Below, one piece after another: positions 35,779-42,420 of a stretch of 64,000 nt of DNA. The stretch is from Lachnospiraceae bacterium (lineage in GTDB: Bacteria; Bacillota; Clostridia; Lachnospirales; Lachnospiraceae): the NCBI GenBank assembly GCA_017446045.1, contig JAFSRP010000008.1:37852-101851 (forward strand). Reading direction: 5' to 3'. The notes under the pieces are model-generated. The model was given only the letters and a program-made list of their open reading frames with translations, had not been told where the DNA came from and searched no databases. The position numbers and the translations under genes are program-made. Positions within the stretch are counted from its first letter, which is position 1. Each line of letters starts with the position of its first letter.

Positions 35779-36875
35779 TGGACGAAAGAACAGCATTATA
35801 CCTTCTGTATTCATCGGAGGAACTGTGGACAAATACAGTATCTGCCATGCGCACTTACGCAGGATCGTATGAGAATGCCCTTTTTGTCCCTCCCGCGACC
35901 TGGCGTCGCGAAGGCATTTTACGGAACAGTAAAAAAGAATCGGCATTTACCTCGATCATACAAAACAGGCAGCCCCTAATTGATAAACTGAAGCGCTATG
36001 AAGCGATGGGAATAAAGATGGTGACACATTTGGATGAATGCTTTCCGGAGCGCCTGCGGAACATTCCGGATCCGCCCCTTCTGCTGTGGGTACTTGGGGA
36101 TCTGCCCAGGGATGATATTCCCTCGGTGTCTATTGTCGGTGCCAGAGAATGCAGCGAGTATGGGACCGGTGTTGCGGAGTACTTTGCAAAAGAGCTTGCG
36201 GAAGCCGGCGTCCAGGTCGTCAGCGGATTGGCATACGGAATCGATTCCGCAGCAGGTCGTGGCGCGGTAAATGCCGGCGGCAGAAGCTTTGCGATTCTTG
36301 GAACGGGTGTCAACAACTGCTATCCAAAAGAGATGTATCCTCTCTACAGGAATCTGATCAACGGCCATGGAGGTGTGATCTCCGAGTTTATGCCGGGCGC
36401 TCCGCCGCTTCGCCAGCATTTTGTGATGCGCAACCGGATCATTGCCGGCTTCGGGGATGTACTCCTTGTGATCGAAGCGAAAGAAAAGAGCGGGACTTCT
36501 ATCACTGTCGGTTACGCGCTGGATCAGGGAAAAGATATCTTTGCGCTGCCGGGGCGCATTACCGATCCTCTCGGTTATGGCTGCAACCGCCTTCTAAAAG
36601 ATGGTGCGATTCCTTTGACTTCTCCGTCGGATGTATTGGAATACTTCGGAATAGGCGAGAGCGGACAGATGACACTGGGGCTGAAAGATCTGTCATCACT
36701 GTCTCCAAAAGAAAAAATCGTATGGGACAACCTTTCCGTGGATCCACGGCACATAGAAGATGTCGCGCTGCGAAGCGGTATGCCATTGCAGGAAGTGCTC
36801 GCCCTTCTTTATCGTCTGGAACATAAGGCTTTCGTCACTGCCACCGGCAGCGCTTATTGGGCGCGGAGGATGTGA
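35778..36875 (+). CDS. dprA: DNA-processing protein DprA
   Basis: A 365-residue protein that loads RecA onto incoming single-stranded DNA. The Rossmann-like core is intact: SIVGARECSEYGTGVAEYFA, VVSGLAYGIDSAAGRGA, GTGVNNCYP and RNRIIAGFGDVLLVIEA, with KSGTSITVGYALDQGKDIFALPG. The C-terminus has a small winged-helix-like region. It starts inside the yifB stop codon with AAGGAGG upstream. In many Firmicutes topA follows directly; here an AT-rich islet of about 1.4 kb intervenes. Confidence 0.95.
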   Translation: MDERTALYLLYSSEELWTNTVSAMRTYAGSYENALFVPPATWRREGILRNSKKESAFTSIIQNRQPLIDKLKRYEAMGIKMVTHLDECFPERLRNIPDPPLLLWVLGDLPRDDIPSVSIVGARECSEYGTGVAEYFAKELAEAGVQVVSGLAYGIDSAAGRGAVNAGGRSFAILGTGVNNCYPKEMYPLYRNLINGHGGVISEFMPGAPPLRQHFVMRNRIIAGFGDVLLVIEAKEKSGTSITVGYALDQGKDIFALPGRITDPLGYGCNRLLKDGAIPLTSPSDVLEYFGIGESGQMTLGLKDLSSLSPKEKIVWDNLSVDPRHIEDVALRSGMPLQEVLALLYRLEHKAFVTATGSAYWARRM

Positions 36876-36904
36876 TGGGAGTTTAAATATGTAATGGAAA
36901 GAGT

Positions 36905-37176
36905 CGAGCCTGCTCAGAAAAGCATCTGACGGCCACAAATAAAGAAAAGATAGAGCGAGGCCGTGGTTTTTGAAAAGTAATCCGGCCATAAATTGAGGCA
37001 ATTGAAAATGCGGTCGGAATTATGACAGAAAAAGCCGGCTACTAATAGTGAGAACATGGAAATGTGGCCGTTATTATATCGAAAAGAGCCGACCACAAAT
37101 CGGCACAATTAAAAAAGAAGCCGGCATTTCGGGATTTTGAGACGGCCGCTTATATTGAGTTACAAGTTTTCGGCCG
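36905..37176. repeat. 53-bp tandem repeat array with paired CGGCCG-like cores
   Basis: About five and a half degenerate units. Each unit has an a core (starts 36930, 36983, 37036, 37090, 37143) and a b core (starts 36905, 36958, 37011, 37065, 37119, 37171). Cores read CGGCCA, CGGCTA, CGACCA or CGGCCG. From a to b is 28-29 bp and from b to a 24-25 bp, so the period is 52-54 bp. Between cores the DNA is A-rich and loosely conserved: a-halves tend toward CAAATTGAGGCAATTGAAAA and b-halves toward TTATTATGACAGAAAAGAGC. The array ends about 20 bases before the ribosome site of the next gene. The surrounding 36876-37208 holds no gene. Confidence 0.85.
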
Positions 37177-37208
37177 TACATACAAAAGAATATTAAAAGG
37201 AGATCTAT

Positions 37209-38003
37209 ATGTTGTCGATACGAGATGAATTATTGAAAAGACAGCAGTTATATTCTACTTTGGAGAATGATATAGAGAAGAAGCTTAAAACTGCACCCTG
37301 TGGTTCATTGCGAATCAGTAACAAAGATGGGAGAGTTCAGTATTATCATCGCAGAGTTCCGTCTGAGAGAAGCGGAACTTATATATCAGCCAAGGAACGA
37401 AACCTGGTATCAGAGTTGGCACAAAAAGAGTATGATAATCAATTACTTAGAATAATCAAAAAAGAATTGAAGGCGATCGATTATTACCTCAGAGTCAGTC
37501 CGGCACAGGATCTAAAGGAAGTGTATGAAACACTTCACGGAAAAAGAAAAGAAGCAGTGATCCCCATGATAGAAACGGACGAAATGTATCTGCAGCGATG
37601 GCTGAATATGGAATTCAATAAAAAAGGATTTGAGGACGGCGCTCCTGAATTTATAACCGATAAAGGGGAACGGGTAAGATCAAAATCGGAAATGATCATA
37701 GCCAATTTGCTTACTAAGCTGGACGTTCCTTATCTTTACGAAGTACCGGTCTTTTTGAACGGTTTTGGAAATGTTTACACAGATTTCAGAGTACTGGATC
37801 TCCGCCAGCGTAAGGAATACTACTGGGAACATCTGGGAATGATGGATAACAGCAATTACGCCGATAGAAATGTCCGAAAGATCACTGCATATGAACTGAA
37901 TGGATTTTTCCAGGGAGAAAAGCTGATCATTACGTATGAAACAAAGAATGATCCTTTAAATATGCGGCATATCCAAAAAATCATCGAGCATTATTTTCTG
38001 TGA
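37209..38003 (+). CDS. Unrecognised protein with PD-(D/E)XK nuclease-like motifs
   Basis: A 264-residue protein I do not recognise as a named family. Residues 1-115 are basic and helical (EKKLKTAPCGSLRIS, ISAKERNLVSELAQKEYDNQ). Residues 155-240 carry a pattern like PD-(D/E)XK nucleases: RVRSKSEMIIANLL (E161), YLYEVPV (E178), YTDFRVLD (D192) and YYWEHLGMMDN (E207), with the usual final Lys replaced by His208 or supplied elsewhere. Base composition is clearly more AT-rich than its neighbours. AAAAGGAG precedes the ATG, and the 53-bp array lies directly upstream. A DNA-binding or DNA-cutting role is inference; no transposase or partner gene is present. Confidence 0.6.
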   Translation: MLSIRDELLKRQQLYSTLENDIEKKLKTAPCGSLRISNKDGRVQYYHRRVPSERSGTYISAKERNLVSELAQKEYDNQLLRIIKKELKAIDYYLRVSPAQDLKEVYETLHGKRKEAVIPMIETDEMYLQRWLNMEFNKKGFEDGAPEFITDKGERVRSKSEMIIANLLTKLDVPYLYEVPVFLNGFGNVYTDFRVLDLRQRKEYYWEHLGMMDNSNYADRNVRKITAYELNGFFQGEKLIITYETKNDPLNMRHIQKIIEHYFL

Positions 38004-38266
38004 TCACGAACCGGACTTTATCGCCTGAGTCGTTAAATGAACGTATACGGACGGCCATGTTTCGGGCCTTTTTTCAGGCTCTGGAGGTAAGAGGAAAGAT
38101 CATTAAAAATCGAAAATATGAAAAATTAAGAGAATATTGGTTTGACATTCCATCGAAACTATAGTAATAGAATTCATAAAACATCGAGTGGCAGACGAAC
38201 ACCTGTCCGAAGTTTTTCCTTAGGATCTCCGGGCGTTCGTACTGCACGCGTGACGGAGTAATAAAT
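38004..38266. other. Intergenic region before topA
   Basis: No gene is seen in these 263 bases. CGGCCA at 38052 with a following GGGCC and TTTTTT (38066-38073) may be a weak terminator for the islet gene. TTGACA at 38142-38147 with a poor -10 (TAATAG, 38165-38170) may be the topA promoter. Near the gene, GCAGACGAAC (38191-38200) and GTTCGTACTGC (38235-38245) can pair imperfectly to give a leader hairpin. Confidence 0.4.
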
Positions 38267-40258
38267 ATGGCAAAAAACCTTGTGATCGTCGAGTCACCGG
38301 CGAAAATGAAAACAATCAAGAAGTTTCTTGGATCCAACTACACCGTAGATGCTTCCATGGGACATATCCGTGATCTTCCGAAATCCAGCATGGGCATCGA
38401 TGTAGAGCACGGATTCGAACCGAAGTATATTACGATCCGCGGAAAGGGCGATCTGATCGCCTCCCTGAAAAAGGAAGCTGCCAAAGCAGATAAGATCTTT
38501 CTGGCAACGGACCCTGACCGTGAAGGAGAGGCTATAAGCTGGCATCTGAAAGCGGCACTGGGACTGGACAGTTCTGATAAAAAGGTCTGCCGCATCACCT
38601 TTAACGAGATCACGAAGGATGCGGTTACCAGGGCGCTGAAGAATCCCCGGGGCATTGACATGAATCTCGTAAATGCCCAGCAGGGCCGCCGTGTCATGGA
38701 CCGTGTAGTCGGTTATTCCATCAGTCCTCTGCTTTGGGAAAAGATCAAACGAGGTCTTTCTGCCGGCCGTGTTCAGTCTGTCGCCCTCAGGATGGTATGC
38801 GAGCGGGATGCGGAGATCAACGCTTTTGTGCCGCAGGAATACCACACAGTCGATGCGACGATCAAAAACGGTGCAAAGACGGTCAAGGCTTCCTACTATG
38901 GTGAAAACGGACGGAAAAAGACACTGCATACCGCTGCCGAGGCGCAGAAGATCGTGGACGATGTGCGCGGACAGGATATCGCAGTCACGGAAGTAAAAAA
39001 CAGTGACCGTGTCAAAAATGCTCCCTGGCCCTTCACCACATCCACCATGCAGCAGGAGGCATCCCGCCTGCTGAATCTTTCGACGCAGCAGACCATGCGC
39101 ATCGCGCAGAAACTGTATGAGGACGGCCGTATCACTTATCTCAGGACCGACTCCATCCGTGTCAGCGATGAAGCTGTTGCCGCAGCTAAAAAATATATTG
39201 GGGCAGAGTACGGTAAGGATTATGTTTCGTTCAGGTCCGGATCCGGCAAGTCCGGAAGCAATGTGCAGGATGCACATGAAGCGATCCGCCCGACACATAT
39301 CGAAGATACACCTGCGGTTCTGAAGGAATCTCTTGCGCGGGATGAATTTCGTCTCTACCAGCTGATCTGGAAGCGGTTCACTGCAAGTCGCATGACCCCT
39401 GCGGTCTATGCACAGACTGCGGTTCGTCTGGAAAAGGATACACATACCTTTACTGCCTCCGGGTCTCATCTGAAGTTTGACGGTTTTCTCAAGGTATACC
39501 GTCAGGACCAGGAAGATGAGGAGGAAAAGCAGGATCTTGGGTTCCTGAAAGAAGGGATGACCGTACGCTTCGAAAAAGTGGAAGATGTACAGCATTTTAC
39601 CGAGCCGCCCGCACACTATACCGAAGCGACGCTGGTGCGTGCGCTGGAAGAGGAAGGAATCGGAAGACCTTCGACTTATGCGCCTACGATCGGAACACTG
39701 CTCGGCCGCAACTATGTGACGAAGGAAAAGAAAAATCTGTACGCAACGGAACTGGGATTTGCGGTGAACGAGCTCCTGGTAGGCTCTTTCCCCGGCATCG
39801 TGGACGTCGGTTTTACCGCCAAAATGGAAGAGCAGCTGGATGCTGTTGAAGAAGGCAGAGCTGACTGGAAAGATATCATCGCTTCTTTCTACCCCGATCT
39901 GGAAAAATCCGTAGCTGCTGCGAGGGAGAATCTCGGACGCATCAAGGTTGCCGACGAGGTGACCGATGAGATCTGTGACAAATGCGGACGCAACATGGTC
40001 ATCAAATACGGACCGCATGGCAGATTTCTGGCCTGCCCGGGATTCCCGGAATGCCGCAATACCAAGCCGCTGCTCGAGAAGATCGGCGTGAAATGTCCGA
40101 ACTGTGGATCTGACATCGTGAAGAGACGTACAAAAAAAGGACGTTTGTTCTATGCCTGTGAGAATAAGGACTGTGATTTTATCAGCTGGCGCAAGCCGGG
40201 TTCAAAAGGCGGAAAGGCTGATTTAAAGACCGCTCCTGAAGCAGGAGAAAAGGCCTGA
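38267..40258 (+). CDS. topA: DNA topoisomerase I
   Basis: A 663-residue type IA topoisomerase that relaxes negative supercoils. The TOPRIM domain begins VESPAKMKTIKKFLG and contains DPDREGEAISWHL; the catalytic Tyr is about residue 291 in GRITYLRTDSIRVS. Two C-terminal C4 zinc ribbons follow (CDKCGRNM...CPGFPEC and CPNCGSDI...CENKDC), then a Lys/Gly-rich end. Length and order are normal for Firmicutes. Confidence 0.97.
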   Translation: MAKNLVIVESPAKMKTIKKFLGSNYTVDASMGHIRDLPKSSMGIDVEHGFEPKYITIRGKGDLIASLKKEAAKADKIFLATDPDREGEAISWHLKAALGLDSSDKKVCRITFNEITKDAVTRALKNPRGIDMNLVNAQQGRRVMDRVVGYSISPLLWEKIKRGLSAGRVQSVALRMVCERDAEINAFVPQEYHTVDATIKNGAKTVKASYYGENGRKKTLHTAAEAQKIVDDVRGQDIAVTEVKNSDRVKNAPWPFTTSTMQQEASRLLNLSTQQTMRIAQKLYEDGRITYLRTDSIRVSDEAVAAAKKYIGAEYGKDYVSFRSGSGKSGSNVQDAHEAIRPTHIEDTPAVLKESLARDEFRLYQLIWKRFTASRMTPAVYAQTAVRLEKDTHTFTASGSHLKFDGFLKVYRQDQEDEEEKQDLGFLKEGMTVRFEKVEDVQHFTEPPAHYTEATLVRALEEEGIGRPSTYAPTIGTLLGRNYVTKEKKNLYATELGFAVNELLVGSFPGIVDVGFTAKMEEQLDAVEEGRADWKDIIASFYPDLEKSVAAARENLGRIKVADEVTDEICDKCGRNMVIKYGPHGRFLACPGFPECRNTKPLLEKIGVKCPNCGSDIVKRRTKKGRLFYACENKDCDFISWRKPGSKGGKADLKTAPEAGEKA

Positions 40259-40270
40259 AAATAAAAACAC

Positions 40271-40299
40271 TTGCTTTTTTGGAGCATAGATGTTATGAT
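40271..40299 (+). promoter_or_regulatory. Promoter of the rimP-nusA-infB operon
   Basis: TTGCTT (40271-40276) and TATGAT (40294-40299) with a 17-base spacer, after the topA stop. Confidence 0.7.
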
Positions 40300-40327
40300 A
40301 TCGCATGGTAATTGAATAATAATGTAG

Positions 40328-40358
40328 TTGAGGAGTGGGTCAAAGGCCCACTCCTCAA
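40328..40358 (+). promoter_or_regulatory. rimP leader hairpin
   Basis: TTGAGGAGTGGG and CCCACTCCTCAA form a perfect 12-bp stem with a seven-base loop, ending about 10 bases before the rimP ribosome site. A GAGTGGG/CCCACTC stem ahead of rimP is, from memory, common in Firmicutes and may control the operon. No T-run follows, so it is not a simple terminator. Confidence 0.6.
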
Positions 40359-40380
40359 TGCGTGATAAGGGAGATTTGAC

Positions 40381-40815
40381 ATGAGTCAGAAGTATGTGGA
40401 CCGTGTGAATGCGTTTATAGGACCCTATCTGAAGAAAAACGGCTACAGCCTGATCCTCTCCGAGTTCACGGAGGAAGATCATAACTGGTTCCTGCGTCTT
40501 TATATCGATCTCACGGAAGAAGAGATCGAAAAAAGGACGGCAGCCATGGCTGAGGAAGCCGAAGATGCGGAAGGGTACGAGGATGGGGATGCTGCCCTGG
40601 AGGCAGGCCGCGGCGAGACCGGTGCCGAAGCAGAAGAACTTCCGGAGGACTCTGAGGAGGGGGACGGAGAGGAGACTCCCGTACCCGGTGTCAGTATCAA
40701 CGACTGTGCCAAGGTATCCCGTTACCTGAGCAAATGGCTCGACAAGGAAGACTTTATCCGGGAAGCGTATATGCTGGAGGTCTGTTCGAGAGGCTTTCTG
40801 CCCAGGGAATCATAA
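40381..40815 (+). CDS. rimP: Ribosome maturation factor RimP, acidic insertion and no C-terminal domain
   Basis: A 144-residue RimP-like protein for 30S maturation. The N-terminal domain is recognisable: start to FLRLYIDLT (about 44), then VSINDCAKVSRYLSKWLDKEDFIREAYMLEVCSRG (from about 104). Between the two halves lies an acidic insertion of about 55 residues rich in Glu, Asp, Ala and Gly. The family motif LEVSSPGLDRPL is altered to LEVCSRGFLPRES and the protein stops there, so the C-terminal SH3-like domain is absent. Only 37 bases separate it from nusA, so no shifted remnant exists. Identity is supported by position in the rimP-nusA-infB operon. Confidence 0.85.
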   Translation: MSQKYVDRVNAFIGPYLKKNGYSLILSEFTEEDHNWFLRLYIDLTEEEIEKRTAAMAEEAEDAEGYEDGDAALEAGRGETGAEAEELPEDSEEGDGEETPVPGVSINDCAKVSRYLSKWLDKEDFIREAYMLEVCSRGFLPRES

Positions 40816-40852
40816 AGAAAAACCCTAAAAGATACATATAGAGGAGATAAAC

Positions 40853-42058
40853 ATGAACACCGAATTAAAAGAAGCACTGGAGATCCTTGGCAAGGAGCGC
40901 AATATTCCGAAGGAAGCTCTTCTGGAAGCCATCGAGAGCTCCCTTCTGACCGCCTGCAAGAACCATTTTGGCAAGGCGGACAATTGCTCTGTCAGCATTG
41001 ACCGGGATACTTATGAATACAGGATCATCCAGACCAAGACCGTCGTGGAGAAGGTCGAGGATCCGGTGGAGGAGATCAGCCTTCCCGATGCGCTGATGAT
41101 CAATAAAAACGTGCAGCTGGGAGATACGGTAGATATTCCGATCGACTCCCAGAAATTCGGACGCATTGCGACACAGAATGCCAAAGGCGTTATTGTGCAG
41201 AAGATCAGGGAGGAGGAGAGAAACTCCCTGTATCGTGATTTCTACGAGCATGAACACGGCATTATGACCGGTGTGGTGCAGAGGAACCTGGGCCGCAATA
41301 TCAGTATCAATCTTGGCAAGGCAGATGCGATCCTGGCGGAGAATGAGCAGATCCGCGGCGAGAATCTGAAGCCCAATCAGAGGATCCGCGTTTATCTTCT
41401 TGAGGTCAAGAACAATCCCAGAGGCCCCAGGATCTCTGTTTCACGCACCCATCCGGATCTTGTTAAATGCCTCTTCGCGGAAGAAGTATCCGAGATCAAG
41501 GAAGGCGTGGTCGAAGTAATGGCCATTGCCCGTGAAGCGGGTTCCCGTACGAAGATGGCAGTCGTGTCTCACGATGAAAATGTCGATCCTGTCGGTGCCT
41601 GTGTCGGTGTGAACGGCACCAGGGTAAATTCTATCGTCGATGAACTGGGCGGAGAAAAGATCGATATCATCAACTGGGATGAGAATCCCGCTTTCCTTAT
41701 TGAAAATGCGTTAAGCCCGGCGAAGGTGATCTGTGTCGTTGCGGATGAAGATTCCCGCGAAGCGGTCGTGATCGTACCCGACTATCAGCTGTCCCTGGCG
41801 ATCGGCAAGGAAGGCCAGAATGCACGTCTCGCTGCAAAGCTGACCGGTTATAAGATCGACATTAAGTCCGAGACCCAGGCAGAGGAATCCGGTCTTCTGG
41901 AAGAACTTGGCATGCAGCTTTCCGAGGAGGGTGAATACACCGAGGAAGGTTACTACGAGGATGAGTACGTGCCGGAGGAAGAAGGCGATGTCGTATATGA
42001 AGACGATGGGGAATTCGCCGAGGATGGATTCGTTGAAGACGGAGCTGTTGAAGAATAA
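40853..42058 (+). CDS. nusA: Transcription termination/antitermination factor NusA
   Basis: A 401-residue NusA: N-terminal RNA-polymerase-binding domain (ALEILGKERNIPKEALLEAIE), S1 domain near residue 130-200 (GIMTGVVQRNLGRNISINLG), and two KH domains (VGACVGVNGTRVNSIVDELGGE; LAIGKEGQNARLAAKLTGYKID). After residue about 350 comes a strongly acidic Glu/Asp/Tyr tail of about 45 residues in place of the repeats found in some other bacteria. AGAGGAG precedes the ATG. Confidence 0.96.
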   Translation: MNTELKEALEILGKERNIPKEALLEAIESSLLTACKNHFGKADNCSVSIDRDTYEYRIIQTKTVVEKVEDPVEEISLPDALMINKNVQLGDTVDIPIDSQKFGRIATQNAKGVIVQKIREEERNSLYRDFYEHEHGIMTGVVQRNLGRNISINLGKADAILAENEQIRGENLKPNQRIRVYLLEVKNNPRGPRISVSRTHPDLVKCLFAEEVSEIKEGVVEVMAIAREAGSRTKMAVVSHDENVDPVGACVGVNGTRVNSIVDELGGEKIDIINWDENPAFLIENALSPAKVICVVADEDSREAVVIVPDYQLSLAIGKEGQNARLAAKLTGYKIDIKSETQAEESGLLEELGMQLSEEGEYTEEGYYEDEYVPEEEGDVVYEDDGEFAEDGFVEDGAVEE

Positions 42059-42072
42059 AGGGGACACCGGTA

Positions 42073-42420
42073 TTGACTGAGAATAATAAAACTCCGGGAT
42101 CCGACAGTCAGAGACTGATGAGATTGATCGGTCTTGCGGCTAAGGCAGGCCGTGTCCGTTCAGGCGGTTTTGCCGCGGAGGAGTCAGTCCGTTCCGGGAA
42201 GGCTGCGATATGCATGCTGGCATCGGACGCTTCGGAGAATACGATAAAGAATTTTGAGGATATGTGCCTCCATCGCGGTGTGCCGCTCGTGCGGACACCC
42301 TTTACCAAAGAGGCACTTGGACATATGATCGGCCGCGGGGACAGAGCATCACTGACCGTGGAAGATCAGGGATTTGCAGAGAGTATGTTGAGATCAGCAC
42401 AAGGGAGGATATGCCTGTGA
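42073..42420 (+). CDS. L7Ae/L30e-family ribosomal protein (YlxQ)
   Basis: A 115-residue member of the L7Ae RNA-binding family (LMRLIGLAAKAGRVRSGGFAAEESVRSGKA, ACILAS-type segment, GVPLVRTPFTKEALGHMIGR). The family binds kink-turn RNA. The start is TTG 42073 with AAAGGGG upstream. It follows nusA after 14 bases; the ylxR/rnpM gene commonly found between the two in Firmicutes is absent. Its stop overlaps the likely GTG start of infB. Confidence 0.85.
   Translation: MTENNKTPGSDSQRLMRLIGLAAKAGRVRSGGFAAEESVRSGKAAICMLASDASENTIKNFEDMCLHRGVPLVRTPFTKEALGHMIGRGDRASLTVEDQGFAESMLRSAQGRICL

Noticed and set aside
36905-37176. CRISPR array
   Set aside because: Units are contiguous and degenerate, there are no unique spacers between identical repeats, and no cas genes are present.
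40780-40852. Frameshift as the cause of the short RimP
   Set aside because: There are only 37 bases between the stop and nusA, so no displaced C-terminal domain can be recovered in any frame.
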